Notes: generated from the sequence alone by a model not told the origin. A DNA stretch of 42,154 bases from Trichomonas tenax (GCA_023091735.1 JALKBU010000411.1:1-42154), one strand, 5' to 3'; counted from the first letter of the stretch, positions 30,015 through 40,366 are shown. Made by a program: numbers and translations.

Positions 30015-31874
30015 TCAAAAATCTTCATCTTTGAAGTGATTTGCAGGATTAGGATCCCATAATCTAAGCAACTCTTCATTCTTCTTCTTGCGTCGCTCGG
30101 TGTGTTCAGGAACAACAGACATAGCAGCAATTTTCTCTTTCCTCTTTCTATTCTTCTCAGTCATAGCTTTGGCTCTACGATCAGCTCTCTTGGCGATGAA
30201 TTCTGTGTTGCGAGCGTTTCTGACACTTTCTTCTATTTTCTTAATTCTTTGCATTTCATCTTCCTTTGATGCTTTGAGAGCTTCCTTTGGATCTTTCTTT
30301 TCTATCTGAACTTCTGCCTCTAACTTGCGAATTGTTGCTGCAACTCTTGCTGCCGTGACACGATTTTTAACGTTTCTTTCGAAATCTTCGTCTTCATTTG
30401 CTTTTTCTTGGGCTTTTCGCAATGCCAACTTTTGTTTGACTGCTTGATTTCTCAATCTCGCTGCCTCTGTTTCATGAGGATCAACATAAGGCTTACGCCC
30501 AGGAATCTTTTCCATTGCTTCATCTTCGTTTTCAACCATCATTGAATCAGAGAATGAGAAATCAGAGCTTTCGCTTTCACTTGAAGAAGATGAAACAGGG
30601 ACCGGTGTAACCTTTGGATGAGTGTCTTCCCATTCTCTAACATTTCCTTCATCAAGGAATTTAGTGAGAGCAGCTTCTGTCTCTTGTTCTGTTGGTTCAT
30701 ACGGATTGTCCTTCATTATTGTTTCTTGTGCGATCCTTTGAATCCTTTGTTTCTCCATTTCCTTCATCATCTTCTCTTTGCCATTCTTTGTGTAAATCTC
30801 TGGCGCGCGCATCTTCATTCCTTTTGGCGTATTGTTAAGAATCTTCTTCCACTCGTATTTCTGCGGTTTCTCTGTTTCAACTGATTTGCTTCTCTTATGT
30901 TTGAATTTCTCTGTTGTTTCATAGAATGGATTCTTCTTTTGCTTCGGTTTCGGTGGAGATTTTGGTTTAGGAAGTTGCTTCGGTCTCGAAAGGAATTGTG
31001 GTGGATTGTCTTTGATTTCTGTGAATTTATAACTTAATGGTTCACGAAGCCTCTTTTCTCTGACTTCAATAACTTTCTTCGATGATTTAAATTTTGGTGG
31101 AAGACCATCTTTCGTGTAATTAAGTCGATCATAATCTTTAAGATCCAATTTTCGTGTGACTTCTGCTTTCCTGAATGGATTTTCAAGTTTTCTTTCTCTC
31201 TTTCTCGCTTCTTTGGCTTCTTGTATCTCTTTACTCAATGTTCGTGATGATTTAAAACCCGGTGGTAAACCATTTTGTGTATAATTCAAATGGTCATAAG
31301 CTTTTTGGTCTATAGGGGGAACGTAATCGTAATTCTTGTATTTGAACTTAAGAATGTCTTTCGTTGAGATATTTGGATTTGTTAAACTTATTTCTTTGGA
31401 TTCGACTTTTGTCATTGTGGAGGATTGTGACGCAGTGTCAAAAAAGCTCCGATCGGGCTCCGGTGGGTCAAAATATGTATATTTCGCTTGACTTATGCGT
31501 AAATTTGAATTCCGTGTATTTTCTACTTGTTTTTTATTGGAAACTACATGCGTGGTGACTAAATAATCCAGCTCTGTCTGCAGAGGCTCTCCAATTTTCT
31601 CTGGTGCGATTGTTTGCAACGTTAATTCGATTTTTTTCGATTTTTTCTTCTTCTTTGACGATCCAGACGATGAAGAAGACCAACTCGAAGAAGAACTCGA
31701 CGAGCTCGAGCTGGAGCTCGAAGAAGAAGAGGAATCAGAGTCATAAACTGGCTCTTGCTCCAGTTTTTGCTCCTTTATCGGTTTCTCGCTGTCATCGCTG
31801 CTGTCTGTAATCTCGAATCTGTCGATTTCGCGCTCTGCAGTCGATGACCAAGTGCTCGACAGCCCGCTCTTCAT
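30015..31874 (-). CDS. 619-aa Ser/Lys-rich coiled-coil protein, unknown function
   Basis: Residues 46-73 are an almost pure serine tract next to acidic residues, then KKKKKSKK. Two repeats YDHLNYTQNGLPPGFKSS (194-211) and YDRLNYTKDGLPPKFKSS (249-266) define a short duplicated motif. The middle is Pro/Lys-rich (PKQLPKPKSPPKPKQKKNPF). The C-terminal 150 residues are highly charged and helical, a likely coiled coil. No catalytic or membrane segment. Composition resembles cytoskeletal or flagellar/basal-body associated proteins, or nuclear SR-like proteins; neither is proven. TAAACGTACAAA directly precedes the ATG, as in the calpain-like gene. A near-initiator TCACC lies about 20 bases upstream. 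Confidence 0.8.
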   Translation of the reverse strand: MKSGLSSTWSSTAEREIDRFEITDSSDDSEKPIKEQKLEQEPVYDSDSSSSSSSSSSSSSSSSSWSSSSSGSSKKKKKSKKIELTLQTIAPEKIGEPLQTELDYLVTTHVVSNKKQVENTRNSNLRISQAKYTYFDPPEPDRSFFDTASQSSTMTKVESKEISLTNPNISTKDILKFKYKNYDYVPPIDQKAYDHLNYTQNGLPPGFKSSRTLSKEIQEAKEARKRERKLENPFRKAEVTRKLDLKDYDRLNYTKDGLPPKFKSSKKVIEVREKRLREPLSYKFTEIKDNPPQFLSRPKQLPKPKSPPKPKQKKNPFYETTEKFKHKRSKSVETEKPQKYEWKKILNNTPKGMKMRAPEIYTKNGKEKMMKEMEKQRIQRIAQETIMKDNPYEPTEQETEAALTKFLDEGNVREWEDTHPKVTPVPVSSSSSESESSDFSFSDSMMVENEDEAMEKIPGRKPYVDPHETEAARLRNQAVKQKLALRKAQEKANEDEDFERNVKNRVTAARVAATIRKLEAEVQIEKKDPKEALKASKEDEMQRIKKIEESVRNARNTEFIAKRADRRAKAMTEKNRKRKEKIAAMSVVPEHTERRKKKNEELLRLWDPNPANHFKDEDF

Positions 31875-31994
31875 TTTGTACGTTTAGGTGAAATTTTTTA
31901 TATCTCGATTTACTTTGTTTGGGTCTTTTTCTGCGTTTTCTTGAAGTTTTGCCGTTAAAATTTCTTCATTGAGCAATATAATAATTTATTCAAA

Positions 31995-32345
31995 AAATAT
32001 TTTGTTTTATATTCTTCGCAGCATACAGTTGTATGCTTTACTATTGATATCTATAATAGTGATCATATTACCATTAAGAATTGTAAAAAATTATTAAATT
32101 TGCAATTTTATATTCTGTGTTATTTTTCTCCAAGCAATGTAAAATAGTCTACATTATTGATTTATGTTTTATAATCATATTTCCATTAATTATTTATTTT
32201 GTGTTCTTTTCTTCTAAGTATTTGGGTACAATCTTTATTATTGATTTATGTTGTATTTATCATATCGTTATGAGACATATTAACATCCACTTGTTTTGAC
32301 ATTCTTCTCAGCTCATAATCATATATTTTCCTATTGATACAAACA
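31995..32345. repeat. Imperfect ~95-bp tandem repeats
   Basis: Three to four degenerate units share TATTCTGTGTTATTTTTCTC-like starts and the block TTATTGATTTATGTT; the best pair is 32108-32185 and 32198-32275. Non-coding AT-rich spacer before the Pmp cluster. The remaining spacer to 32642 shows no gene. Confidence 0.45.
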
Positions 32346-32642
32346 TTTTCAAAGGGTTTCCAAACTGTAATAAGACTCCTTTTGGAGAAGAATCAGAAAC
32401 AATAGTTTATTATAATTAACTTTGAATGAATATTACCAATGACAATTATGAATGATATTTATATATCAAATGTTGAATAATACCATATTCAGATCATATT
32501 TGGAATAAAATCTATATTGTTGATGAAATTTTAATGAGAATTATTGAAGGTTATTGATGGTCAAAATATTACAAATTTAGTTATGAGCATTGAATGTTTG
32601 GAGACGTTATTTTCCAAATTTAAATGATGTAGAAATAATTAC

Positions 32643-33524
32643 ATGTTCAGCTCTGTTCAAAATAGCTTCATTGTTAATTGCCAATTCTTGAACTTTGAGA
32701 CTGATTTTATCATAAAAATTGGTAATGATAAAATTTGCAGTTTATTACAATCTTCATGCTTTAGTGATTCCATTGTTACTTCATACGCCTATTATTTCAG
32801 TGGGATTGAAAATATAATTAAATCGACATGTGGAAATAATATTTCTTCAATTCTAGGATATATTGTATTTTTATGCATAATTGCCAAACCCGAAATAAGA
32901 TCAAGAAATCAAATATTAATGTCTGTGACAAGATGTATGAGTGCAGATAATATCTGGGTAGATACATCTGCAATTCGGAATGGAGAGCTTTATATTGATT
33001 CAAATAATTTTACCGAAAACAATTCTCGAAGCCAGCCAGCAATATCTCTTTATGGAGAAATAAATATTCGAAGTATTTTTAAATTTTGTAATGCAAAAAA
33101 CAATACTGCTCATTATAGAATTTTATATTTTGGACAATGCAATATGTCAATCACAAATAGCAATTTCATATCGAATATAGTACCCAAAAATTGCGTTATT
33201 TTTGCTCAAATGGGAAATGAATTGCATTTAAATAATTTGATATTCATTAATAATTCGGGATATTGTTGCATATGCCAACAGTCCGAGACAGATAAAATCT
33301 TTTTATATAACATTTGCTTTATAGATAACACTGCAGCAAAATATAGAGGTGATTTTATTGATATGAGAAATTATAATGAAATTATTATCGAGACTTTCTC
33401 TTTGATAGCAGAATGCAACTACTTTAATATATATTTTGAATCAGATATTAACGTTTACCACTTATCAGAAATTCATACAATAATATTGATTCTAATTTTT
33501 ATTTCTCATATTGCATTGGTATAA
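32643..33524 (+). pseudogene. Pmp-like surface protein fragment, tandem copy 1
   Basis: 293 codons open from an ATG, but the region just upstream aligns with copy 2 in another frame, so the N-terminus is probably lost. It shares with copy 2 the segments RNQILMSVTRCMSADNIWVD, SRSQPAISLYGEI, IFKFCN, NNSG and AAKYRGDFID. It ends with a hydrophobic stretch (TIILILIFISHIALV) that may be a remnant membrane anchor. Isoleucine/asparagine-rich short strands fit the beta-helix family. No signal peptide is visible. It could be expressed as a small protein, but a decayed family member is more likely. Confidence 0.6.
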
Positions 33525-33569
33525 AAAGACGTTAAAATAAAAGTATCAAAAGAAGGTTAAAACATCAGT

Positions 33570-34390
33570 CGATATGGAAAAGACTTTTTCCAAATGTCAA
33601 TGATTTCCAAATTGTCAATGGAAATGGAACCGGTTTTAAACATCTAAAAACTGCTTCATTGTTGATTGTCGATTTTCATTATTTAATTCTGATTATATAA
33701 TTAAAATTGCATTAAGTGATGAAATATCTTAATTGCTGCATTCTTCTAGCTTCAATAATTCTACTGTATCAAAATGTGACAAATTCATTAGTGAAAGTTG
33801 GCTCTAATTCAAGGAATCAGCTGTTAATGTATGTTACAAGAAGTATGAAAACTAATTCTATTTGGGATGATACTTCTGCTATTTATAATGGAATTATTAA
33901 CATTGATTCCAAAAATTTTAGTGAAAATAAGGCCCAGAGTCAACCTGCAATATCATTTTATGGTGAGATAGATATTGAAGGTATTTTCAAATTCTGCAGT
34001 ACAATTTCGAATGTTGCTACTAATTATAGAACTATTGCTATACTCCGGTGTAAATTAGCACTAATATTTAGTAATTTTGGATCCAATGAATATCCAAATC
34101 ATGGGGTTATATTTGCCCAAAGCCAAAACATTATTTCACTTAATGAAATAATATTTATTGGTAATTCTGGAGAAGTGTGTGTCTTTTCAGAATCTGATCT
34201 TGATAAAATATACTTACACAATATTTGTTATAAAAATAATGAAGCTGCAAAATATAAAGGAGCTTTTATTGATACGACCGACTTCAAAGAAATAGTAATT
34301 AATGAATTTCCTTTGACAGCAGGATGCAGCTATTATAATATCAAAGCTGTAACTGATATTAATGTTTATCATTCTTATTTTTTAGACTGA
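33570..34390 (+). pseudogene. Pmp-like surface protein fragment, tandem copy 2
   Basis: Open from an ATG at 33719 (KYLNCCILLASIILLYQNVT) to the TGA at 34388-34390, but upstream codons (CFIVDCRFSLFNSDYIIKIA) align with copy 1 and are cut by a stop near 33728 in the ancestral frame. The offset from copy 1 is about 0.9 kb, marking a tandem duplication. Shared segments: RNQLLMYVTRSMKTNSIWDD, QSQPAISFYGEI, LDKIYLHNICYKNNEAAKYK. The end is GCSYYNIKAVTDINVYHSYF without an anchor. Confidence 0.65.
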
Positions 34391-34695
34391 TTATTCCTTA
34401 TGATTTATATTTTCTGTTGCGTTGAATGATTATTCTGTACACTTATACATTGCAAGCTCAACGTTTAACAATAATTTTTAAAACTTGTTTGAATTTGCCT
34501 GTTACCTGAAATTTGGATCTTTTAAAAATTCGGAATATCTCAAATTTTGCGATATATTAAGTTCAATGCGATGACTTATATAGATAGTGTCTGATAAGTT
34601 TTCTAATGCGATGTGAATCAAAATTCAGCTGCAATCAAAAATCAATAGAAATGCATTGAAAGAGACTGAAATCAATATTATTAATAATATTATTA

Positions 34696-35012
34696 ATGTT
34701 CGTTCATCAGCACGAGCAAAAGGCTATCCTTGGCTGGATGTATGAAATGGAAATATGTTCACATGTGAAGAGTACCATATGCATCTCAGCATATAGCTCT
34801 CAAACAAGCGCTTTGTTCAGGAGCACAACGCGGCCAATCTCGGTTTCACAGTTGCTCTCAACAAGTTCGCTCACTTCACGCCAGATGAGTACCACGCTCT
34901 CTTTGGTTTCCGCATGAACAAAGCTCAGCGCCATGTTGTTCCTTCTAATGTTATCGACTGGCGTGAGAAAGGTGCTGTCAACCCGACCCAGTCTCAGGGT
35001 GAATGCGGCTCA
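34696..35012 (+). pseudogene. 5' fragment of a cathepsin L-like (C1A) cysteine peptidase gene
   Basis: The reading frame has HEQKAILGWMYE, one frameshift near 34745, then EEYHMHLSI-stop-LSNKRFVQEHNAA, LNKFAHFTPDEYHALFGFRM (I29 inhibitor propeptide, ERFNIN-like), then VIDWREKGAVNP and QGECGS. The mature domain stops exactly at the catalytic-cysteine motif QGxCGSCW; the active Cys itself is lost. The sequence passes without a gap into Pmp-like sequence (ESNFDKIYLHDICY). GC content is visibly above the flanks. Trichomonads have many such peptidases as adhesion and virulence factors; this piece cannot be active. Confidence 0.85.
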
Positions 35013-35152
35013 GAATCTAATTTTGATAAAATATACTTACATGACATTTGCTATATAAAATGAAGCAGCAAAATATAAAGGAGCCATTATAATATCGATG
35101 CTGTAACTGATATTGATATTTATTATCCTTATTTTATTGATAAGTTATTCTT
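35007..35152 (+). pseudogene. Pmp-like fragment, tandem copy 3 (3' remnant)
   Basis: TCAGAATCTAATTTTGATAA and the following codons match 34189-34390 of copy 2 (DKIYLHDICY, AAKYKG, VTDI), with a deletion and stop after YIK. The 5' portion is replaced by the peptidase fragment. Confidence 0.75.
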
Positions 35153-36034
35153 TGCGATTTATTATTTTTTTTTTAATCGTGTAAATGATCGAAAATGATA
35201 ATTATGATGTAATAACCAATTTCTATCATATTCATGTTTTACTTTGTATCCATTTAATGAGAAAGCGTTTCTGAAATTCGAATCATTATAATTTGTGTAA
35301 TTGAGTTTAGACAATCACACATTAACATTTATGAAAAGTGACGTTTTTTCTTTTATACAAAAGTTTTTTTTTCTGTAGTTCACTTATCGGTTACATCGCA
35401 CACTTTAATATAACGTAGATTTAAAAGTATCGAAATATAGAATTTTGAGTAACTTCAGATATGCATTTCGATACTCAAATTAATCCAGCTTTTCAACAAT
35501 TGGTAAACTCAGAAAATAAATGAGTTGTATTAATTTTGGATCTCATATTCAAAACAAACATTATCATATATTTCGAATCAAATAGGAATTCCTCATTTAT
35601 GCATCATTTAAGAGTGATAACAGTCCTCAAGTATTAGCGTTTCGAATTGTTATTTAGATATAATATACAAAATTTTGACTTGTAAATTTATGAATTTGTC
35701 GCGTAAACTATATTGAGGGAAAAAAATTAAAGATTTTGCTGATTTTAAACAAGACAGCAGCACCACGTAAAGCCATGTATCGTAAATATTGGGTAATAAG
35801 GTGTTTCGGCTTAATATCTTAATTCTGAAAATCGATTTCCATTCGAAATATCTCATGCATGTTAAAGCTCAGCCCTGCGACAATGATTTCTGCAAATAGA
35901 CATCAGTTGAATTTTGAAAAATAGACTTGAAGATTTAAAACAAGAGCTGTTTCGGCGCTATAATTAACATGGAGCGCCATAAACAGCGTTGTATAGTGAT
36001 ATTAATGAATAACAATGAAAAAAAAAATATAATA
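35153..36034. other. AT-rich intergenic region, no gene seen
   Basis: Only short low-complexity frames (68 aa or less). No RNA or repeat recognised. Confidence 0.5.
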
Positions 36035-36640
36035 TTACAAATCACTTGGTCCGCCATTCAAACTTCCGGACCCATCAACAGGGTCCAAAAGAGAGTTCGA
36101 ATCGGAGGTCGGCTGCATTACTAGCGGCATATCCATTTGCGCATGTGTCGGATGTTGGCTCTTTAAACCTGAATACCACCGATTCTTGATTGCACTCGCA
36201 CTCCTTCCAGGTAGTTGGTGCGCAATGACGGACCATCTGTTTCCTATTTCCCTTTGTTTCTCGATAATTAATCGATCTTCCCACGGCTCGAATGGCTCGT
36301 GCTTGATTGTTGGGTCCAGTCGATGGTGCCAGCGCTCTCTGCACTGTTTGGAGGTTCTTGTCGGTACAAACTTCGCTATATCCTTCCATTTTTTAGGACC
36401 AAGCTGTTGGACTGCTGCAATGAGCTGTTCGTCCTCCTGCTGAGTCCAAGAACCCCTAGCGGTGAATTCATTCGGCTGTGAGCCCGTCTTTGCCATGTTT
36501 TGAGACTTCATAAATAGAATCGAGTAAAGTTCAGGGGGAAGAGTGTTCTGGTACGTGCCAAGGTTCCCGACTTGATGCGGATCTTGGTCTCCCTGTGGAA
36601 CAATTAAAGGATTATTGTCCATTTGATTAACATCTTCCAT
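36035..36640 (-). CDS. R2R3 MYB transcription factor
   Basis: 201 aa from the ATG at 36640 (MEDVNQMDNNPLIVPQG). R2 at about 61-110 (RGSWTQQEDEQLIAAVQQLG, CRERWHHRLDP) and R3 at about 111-160 (PFEPWEDRLIIEKQREIGNR, IKNRWYSGLK) keep the spaced Trp and recognition-helix patterns for DNA contact. Size and two-repeat layout match the small nuclear MYB proteins of T. vaginalis that bind AACGAT-type sites and control adhesin and iron-response genes. The frame is open upstream to 36763, but that part is AT-rich and unlike the family, so the internal ATG is preferred. Its 5' flank lies against MITE copy 3. Not tied to a specific named MYB. Confidence 0.92.
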   Translation of the reverse strand: MEDVNQMDNNPLIVPQGDQDPHQVGNLGTYQNTLPPELYSILFMKSQNMAKTGSQPNEFTARGSWTQQEDEQLIAAVQQLGPKKWKDIAKFVPTRTSKQCRERWHHRLDPTIKHEPFEPWEDRLIIEKQREIGNRWSVIAHQLPGRSASAIKNRWYSGLKSQHPTHAQMDMPLVMQPTSDSNSLLDPVDGSGSLNGGPSDL

Positions 36641-36774
36641 TTTTTTTTCGAAAAAAATTGGCGCCATATAAACCATTGAAAAATTTTGATAATGATCTTT
36701 AGCATAAGCAATATTTTTAATTCTAATATTGAAATCTCTATAGATCCCACTATATGTTTGCAAAGTTTGAGCCT

Positions 36775-36859
36775 CTAGTAACTGCTACAATACTTTAAAA
36801 TTTTCCATTTTTATAATCATTAACCTCAGCTGTCACTTTTCATGGTAGTCGCCCCTTAA
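36775..36859. mobile_element. MITE right-end relic, copy 3
   Basis: CAGCTGTCACTTTTCATGGT then AGTCGCCCCTTAA (36827-36859) matches the right end of copy 1 almost exactly; weaker similarity extends left to about 36750. The left TIR is not found. It sits about 130-200 bases upstream of the MYB start. Confidence 0.7.
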
Positions 36860-37258
36860 TTTTTTTTATATTATTATAATAACATCGAGTAATTAATATT
36901 ATAATGCTTTTTCAAACACTGCGCAAATAATACCAATCACATGTATCTTTATATCAAGTAAAAAAATAGTTCGAATCGCTTTATTATCATTTCGATTGAA
37001 GATTGACATTTTATTTTGTTGTTTGAAATATTTAAATGTATTGATATGATAGAGAATATTTATGTGAATCTATTTATCAAGAACTCATTCTTTAATTAAG
37101 TGTTTTAATTGCTTTAAATTGAGATCAAATTGTAAAATCTGGTTTTACAAATATTATAAAGTTGCATTATATATACAGTATGTTCTGATTGATTGTGAGT
37201 GCGAAACGAAGAAGAATAAAGTTTATAAGAAATATTAAAAAACAAATAAATGAATAAG
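36860..37258. other. AT-rich spacer
   Basis: No gene, repeat or RNA recognised. Confidence 0.5.
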
Positions 37259-37579
37259 TCATATCTCTGCTATGCCAATTTGCTGCATTATAGCCTGTCT
37301 GGCTTGCCTCAAAGATGTAAGTGGATTTTCTGGATCAATCTCAATTTCAAATGGTGCAGGTTCTTCATTTGGAAGTCCTTCTTCAAGTGTTTCGTTAAGC
37401 AAACTGTTGAAACGCTGGAATTGGTCATCTGGAAGAAGCTCGCGAAGATCTTCGATTAAAATTTGGCGTGAAGTATTTCTTTCTTGATATTTACGGCCAT
37501 ACTCGTTGATGGAGTTGATGACATTCTTAGACTCAAGTCTTAAGTCTTCTAACTCTTGCGTGAACTGAGTTCTTTCCAT
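37259..37579 (-). CDS. 106-aa coiled-coil protein, unknown
   Basis: Starts MERTQFTQELEDLRLESKNV and ends QARQAIMQQIGIAEI. The first 60 residues are charged with heptad-like spacing (LEDLRLESKNVINSINEYGR), the middle has a Pro/Glu-rich stretch (EEGLPNEEPAPFEIEIDPEN). No known domain. Codon use and composition are unlike random AT-rich frames in the flanks, and it lacks internal breaks, so it is probably a real small gene. It resembles short subunits of coiled-coil complexes (for example Mediator or tethering factors) only in general form. Confidence 0.65.
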   Translation of the reverse strand: MERTQFTQELEDLRLESKNVINSINEYGRKYQERNTSRQILIEDLRELLPDDQFQRFNSLLNETLEEGLPNEEPAPFEIEIDPENPLTSLRQARQAIMQQIGIAEI

Positions 37580-37659
37580 TTTTTTGATGCAGTAAACGTA
37601 TAAATTAATTAGAGGGTTGTTAAAAAATTAAAAGGGGTGAAATCATGATTTATTTGAAA

Positions 37660-38640
37660 TCAATCATAAAGTATGCTAATCGAATAAAACAGCGCAAAAT
37701 TAAAGTCTGCATAGATTTCTACTGTTTTTTCTTTCTGTTTCTGAATTCCAACTGCTGAATTTGCAACACATTCATATTCTGACATGTGACAAAGTGGATA
37801 TGTTGTAATAGAGTTCGTTTGTTTGTTGTTAATAACTTGAAGGAGAATGTATTGATGTCGAAAATTTATCACAAAAGCTATTCTAAAGAATAATTTATGG
37901 ATTATGAACATAAAATATGACCCTGTTACCTTTGTCATCAAAAATAAAACAGCTATCAATGACGATATTGGCACGGATTGTGAGCAATTCATAATCTTTG
38001 CTGTTTTGCCAATTACTCAAAAGATTACAATAATTCATTAACACATCATAGCTTCCATAATTAAATAGTACAGTTTGTGAAGCATAATTTTTGTTCCCTT
38101 CGATTGTTGAAAAGTTAGCAAAACACTGAGAGCTTGATCCAAAGATCATGAACCCAGCAACAAAATATGCATCATTGTTAGTGATGTTTGTTGATGAAAT
38201 AAAGACTTTGCCATAACATTGTTCAAAGATCCAAGAGTGCGTCCTATCTCCGCAATGGGCAGCGCATCCTTCAATAATATGATTAAAATAGTTTGCGCTG
38301 TTTGTGGTAACCATGGAATGGCAAAAAAAAATGTTATATGCAAAGCACAAAAACAATGTTGGACAATAGAGCTTGAACAATGAAGATATATGCAGCCGCC
38401 CTCGTCCATTCTGCAGACATTGTTAAAAAACATTCCGAATGAAGGACTTGATAATTATTTGATTTCATATAAATCACTCCATCATTCATGTGATAGAATA
38501 TACACTTGAAAATAAAGATATTGGACTCTTCAAGCTGTGGAATTGTCGTAAAGTTTTGACAACTAATTGTTTGGAATTCGACATTTGATTGATACCACAC
38601 AGTCCATACATCAAAAAGAGGATAATCTTGATGAGCAACC
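37660..38640 (-). pseudogene. Pmp-like surface protein pseudogene
   Basis: Three frames continue one another on the minus strand: NVEFQTISCQNFTTIPQLEE (from about 38600), FNNVCRMDEGGCIYLHCSSS (38433 frame), then HCGDRTHSWIFEQCYGKVFI to FDDKGNRVIFYVHNP (38380 frame, stop at 37895). A last frame downstream has EYECVANSAVGIQKQKEKTV. GG-x-I, N/C-rich strands and frequent Cys fit the family. At least three frameshifts. Related but not close to the 22722/29111 pair. Confidence 0.65.
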
Positions 38641-38997
38641 TGAAGAAATTGTCAAAATTTATTGGAACATGTCAGATCAAGATATCGTAGCAATATTTTG
38701 GCAATAAATATAAGGTATAGTTCATGAAATTATTCAAAAAAATGCTTAATAAAATTGACAAAGGACCCTTTTCTATCTCTATATTTTCCAAATACCTAAC
38801 AAACTTTTAGATTGAATTGCTAATGCAATAAAAGTGCTGCAATATGCTCTATGATGGGTCTCATCATTCAAACTTCCTGGACCCTGATATATATATATCT
38901 GGCCCTGTATCAGATTTATTTGGTTATGCAATAAGTAATAGAATGTGTTGTTTATTAGGCATTTAAGCTGTATTCACTAAAATCGAATTCGATTGAT

Positions 38998-39110
38998 TCA
39001 TTTTCTTAAATGTGCTTTGTTGACATCTGCACCATGATCAACGGTGAAATGAACGAAGTTAAGCATTCTGCGATGGATAATGAAGCCAGAACCGAAGCTT
39101 TTATGTAAAA
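38998..39110 (-). pseudogene. 3' fragment of an unknown CDS, cut by repeat copy B
   Basis: On the minus strand the codons read SFGSGFIIHRRMLNFVHFTV, DHGADVNKAHLRK and TGA at 38998-39000. It is protein-like and breaks where copy B of the 1.5-kb repeat begins (about 39110). DHGADVNKAH resembles an ankyrin repeat turn, but the rest does not clearly fit. Family unresolved. Confidence 0.4.
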
Positions 39111-39626
39111 AAAGAGATGTGTAAACGACGATAGAAAAGATGTTAAAAACTTAACGGCCACAAAGATAATTGCTTAAAGCTCCTTAGCTTGGATCATTTG
39201 GAGCCTGATAGAGTTACTCGTATACAAGACCCCGTGCTCCTTTATCTTACATGGAGCCACATACTTAGCTATAATAGATAACCAAATATTTTAAATTGAA
39301 TTCAAAAGTCTTTGTTTTCGCTGAGACTTTGCCTGTGATCTTTTGTTTGATCAGAAGGTACAACGGGCTCATCAAAGTTATACCAAATTTTAAAATATAT
39401 TTTTCTAAAACTTTATCTTGACTTTTCCTTTGTTACTAAAGAACTATAACCTACTCCTAAATGCTAATTTATTCTTTAACTATCGTAGCTTTTTGTTAGC
39501 CAGAAGAAAATATCAAATACAAAATTTTTTCATTTATTTTTTATTGCAAGCTAAGATGTGAATTTTCGTGTTCCTCTTTGTGTATCATGAAGGATTTCTA
39601 AGTTTTTTCCTTAAAAAGTGTCATAA

Positions 39627-40366
39627 ATGTTTAAATCGTGTATCTTATATTTCACCGAACCACAAAACGAAACTATATTAGATGATTTTATCCAAAGCTC
39701 ACAGGGTGCCATTCAAATAATGCACCAACATATCCCTGCACAAAAATTATTTCCAGAACTTGCCGATCAAGTCAGACAAAGCGTTAAGAAGGAATACGAA
39801 GAATATGTTAGGAAAAGAAATGAATTGAAAGCACAAGAAAGACATGAACAATCTAAGCTGTTGCATCTTCAAAAAAAAATTGAGCGTTTAAAACGACAGA
39901 AAATTCAAAAAAAACATCCAGAACGTAGAGGAGATTCAGCAGGAACTTTAATGAATCCTTTCGTTCACATAATATTCTGTTAGAATTTGATCGGAGAAGG
40001 ATTGTCAATTGTATTCTTTCTTTATGCGGTAATCATCCTCCAGATCACAATCCAGAGAATAGCGAGCAAAGCTGGGAAACATTCGAACAATATTTCTACA
40101 AGCTCTTCAAACATTCAACACCCATCAGAATCTCTCGACGGTTATCAACACAAATGAATAGCGTTGGAATTATGGCTCGATTTGCCCAAAAGAAGCCAGA
40201 TGATGCGTATGTAGAGCCTCAAGAAGAAGAAGGCGCTACAAACTGTGCCGCTGCGGAACCTTTTAGTCCTGCAGAAGCAAGTTTTCGAATTATTGTTGAT
40301 GAATTAGAATCGATTCTCCATGACAATCTACAAGATTTCATTTCCAGGCAAGCTGAGAAGGCTTAA
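39627..40366 (+). pseudogene. Unknown 245-aa-class ORF, copy B, frameshifted
   Basis: Open from MFKSCILYFTEPQNETILDD to a TAG at 39981-39983 that follows a 4-base loss relative to copy A (after FVHI). The ancestral frame resumes (RRIVNCILSLCGNHPPDHNP) and runs open to TAA at 40364-40366, ending FISRQAEKA. Copy A is intact where B is broken, and B reads Cys where A has a nonsense TGA. Charged coiled-coil N-terminus, aromatic middle, acidic tail; no recognised domain, no transposase signature. Function unknown. Confidence 0.75.

Noticed and set aside
30015..31874. Considered as SNW/SKIP or FAM161 homologue
   Set aside because: No SYGIPP-type or FAM161 core motif was found; only composition is similar.
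36641..36763. Upstream extension of the MYB frame (extra 41 residues)
   Set aside because: AT-rich, unlike the family N-terminus; MEDVNQ start preferred.
38865..38900. CATTCAAACTTCCTGGACCC resembles the 3' end of the MYB gene
   Set aside because: Match of about 20 bases only, too short to call a duplicated fragment.
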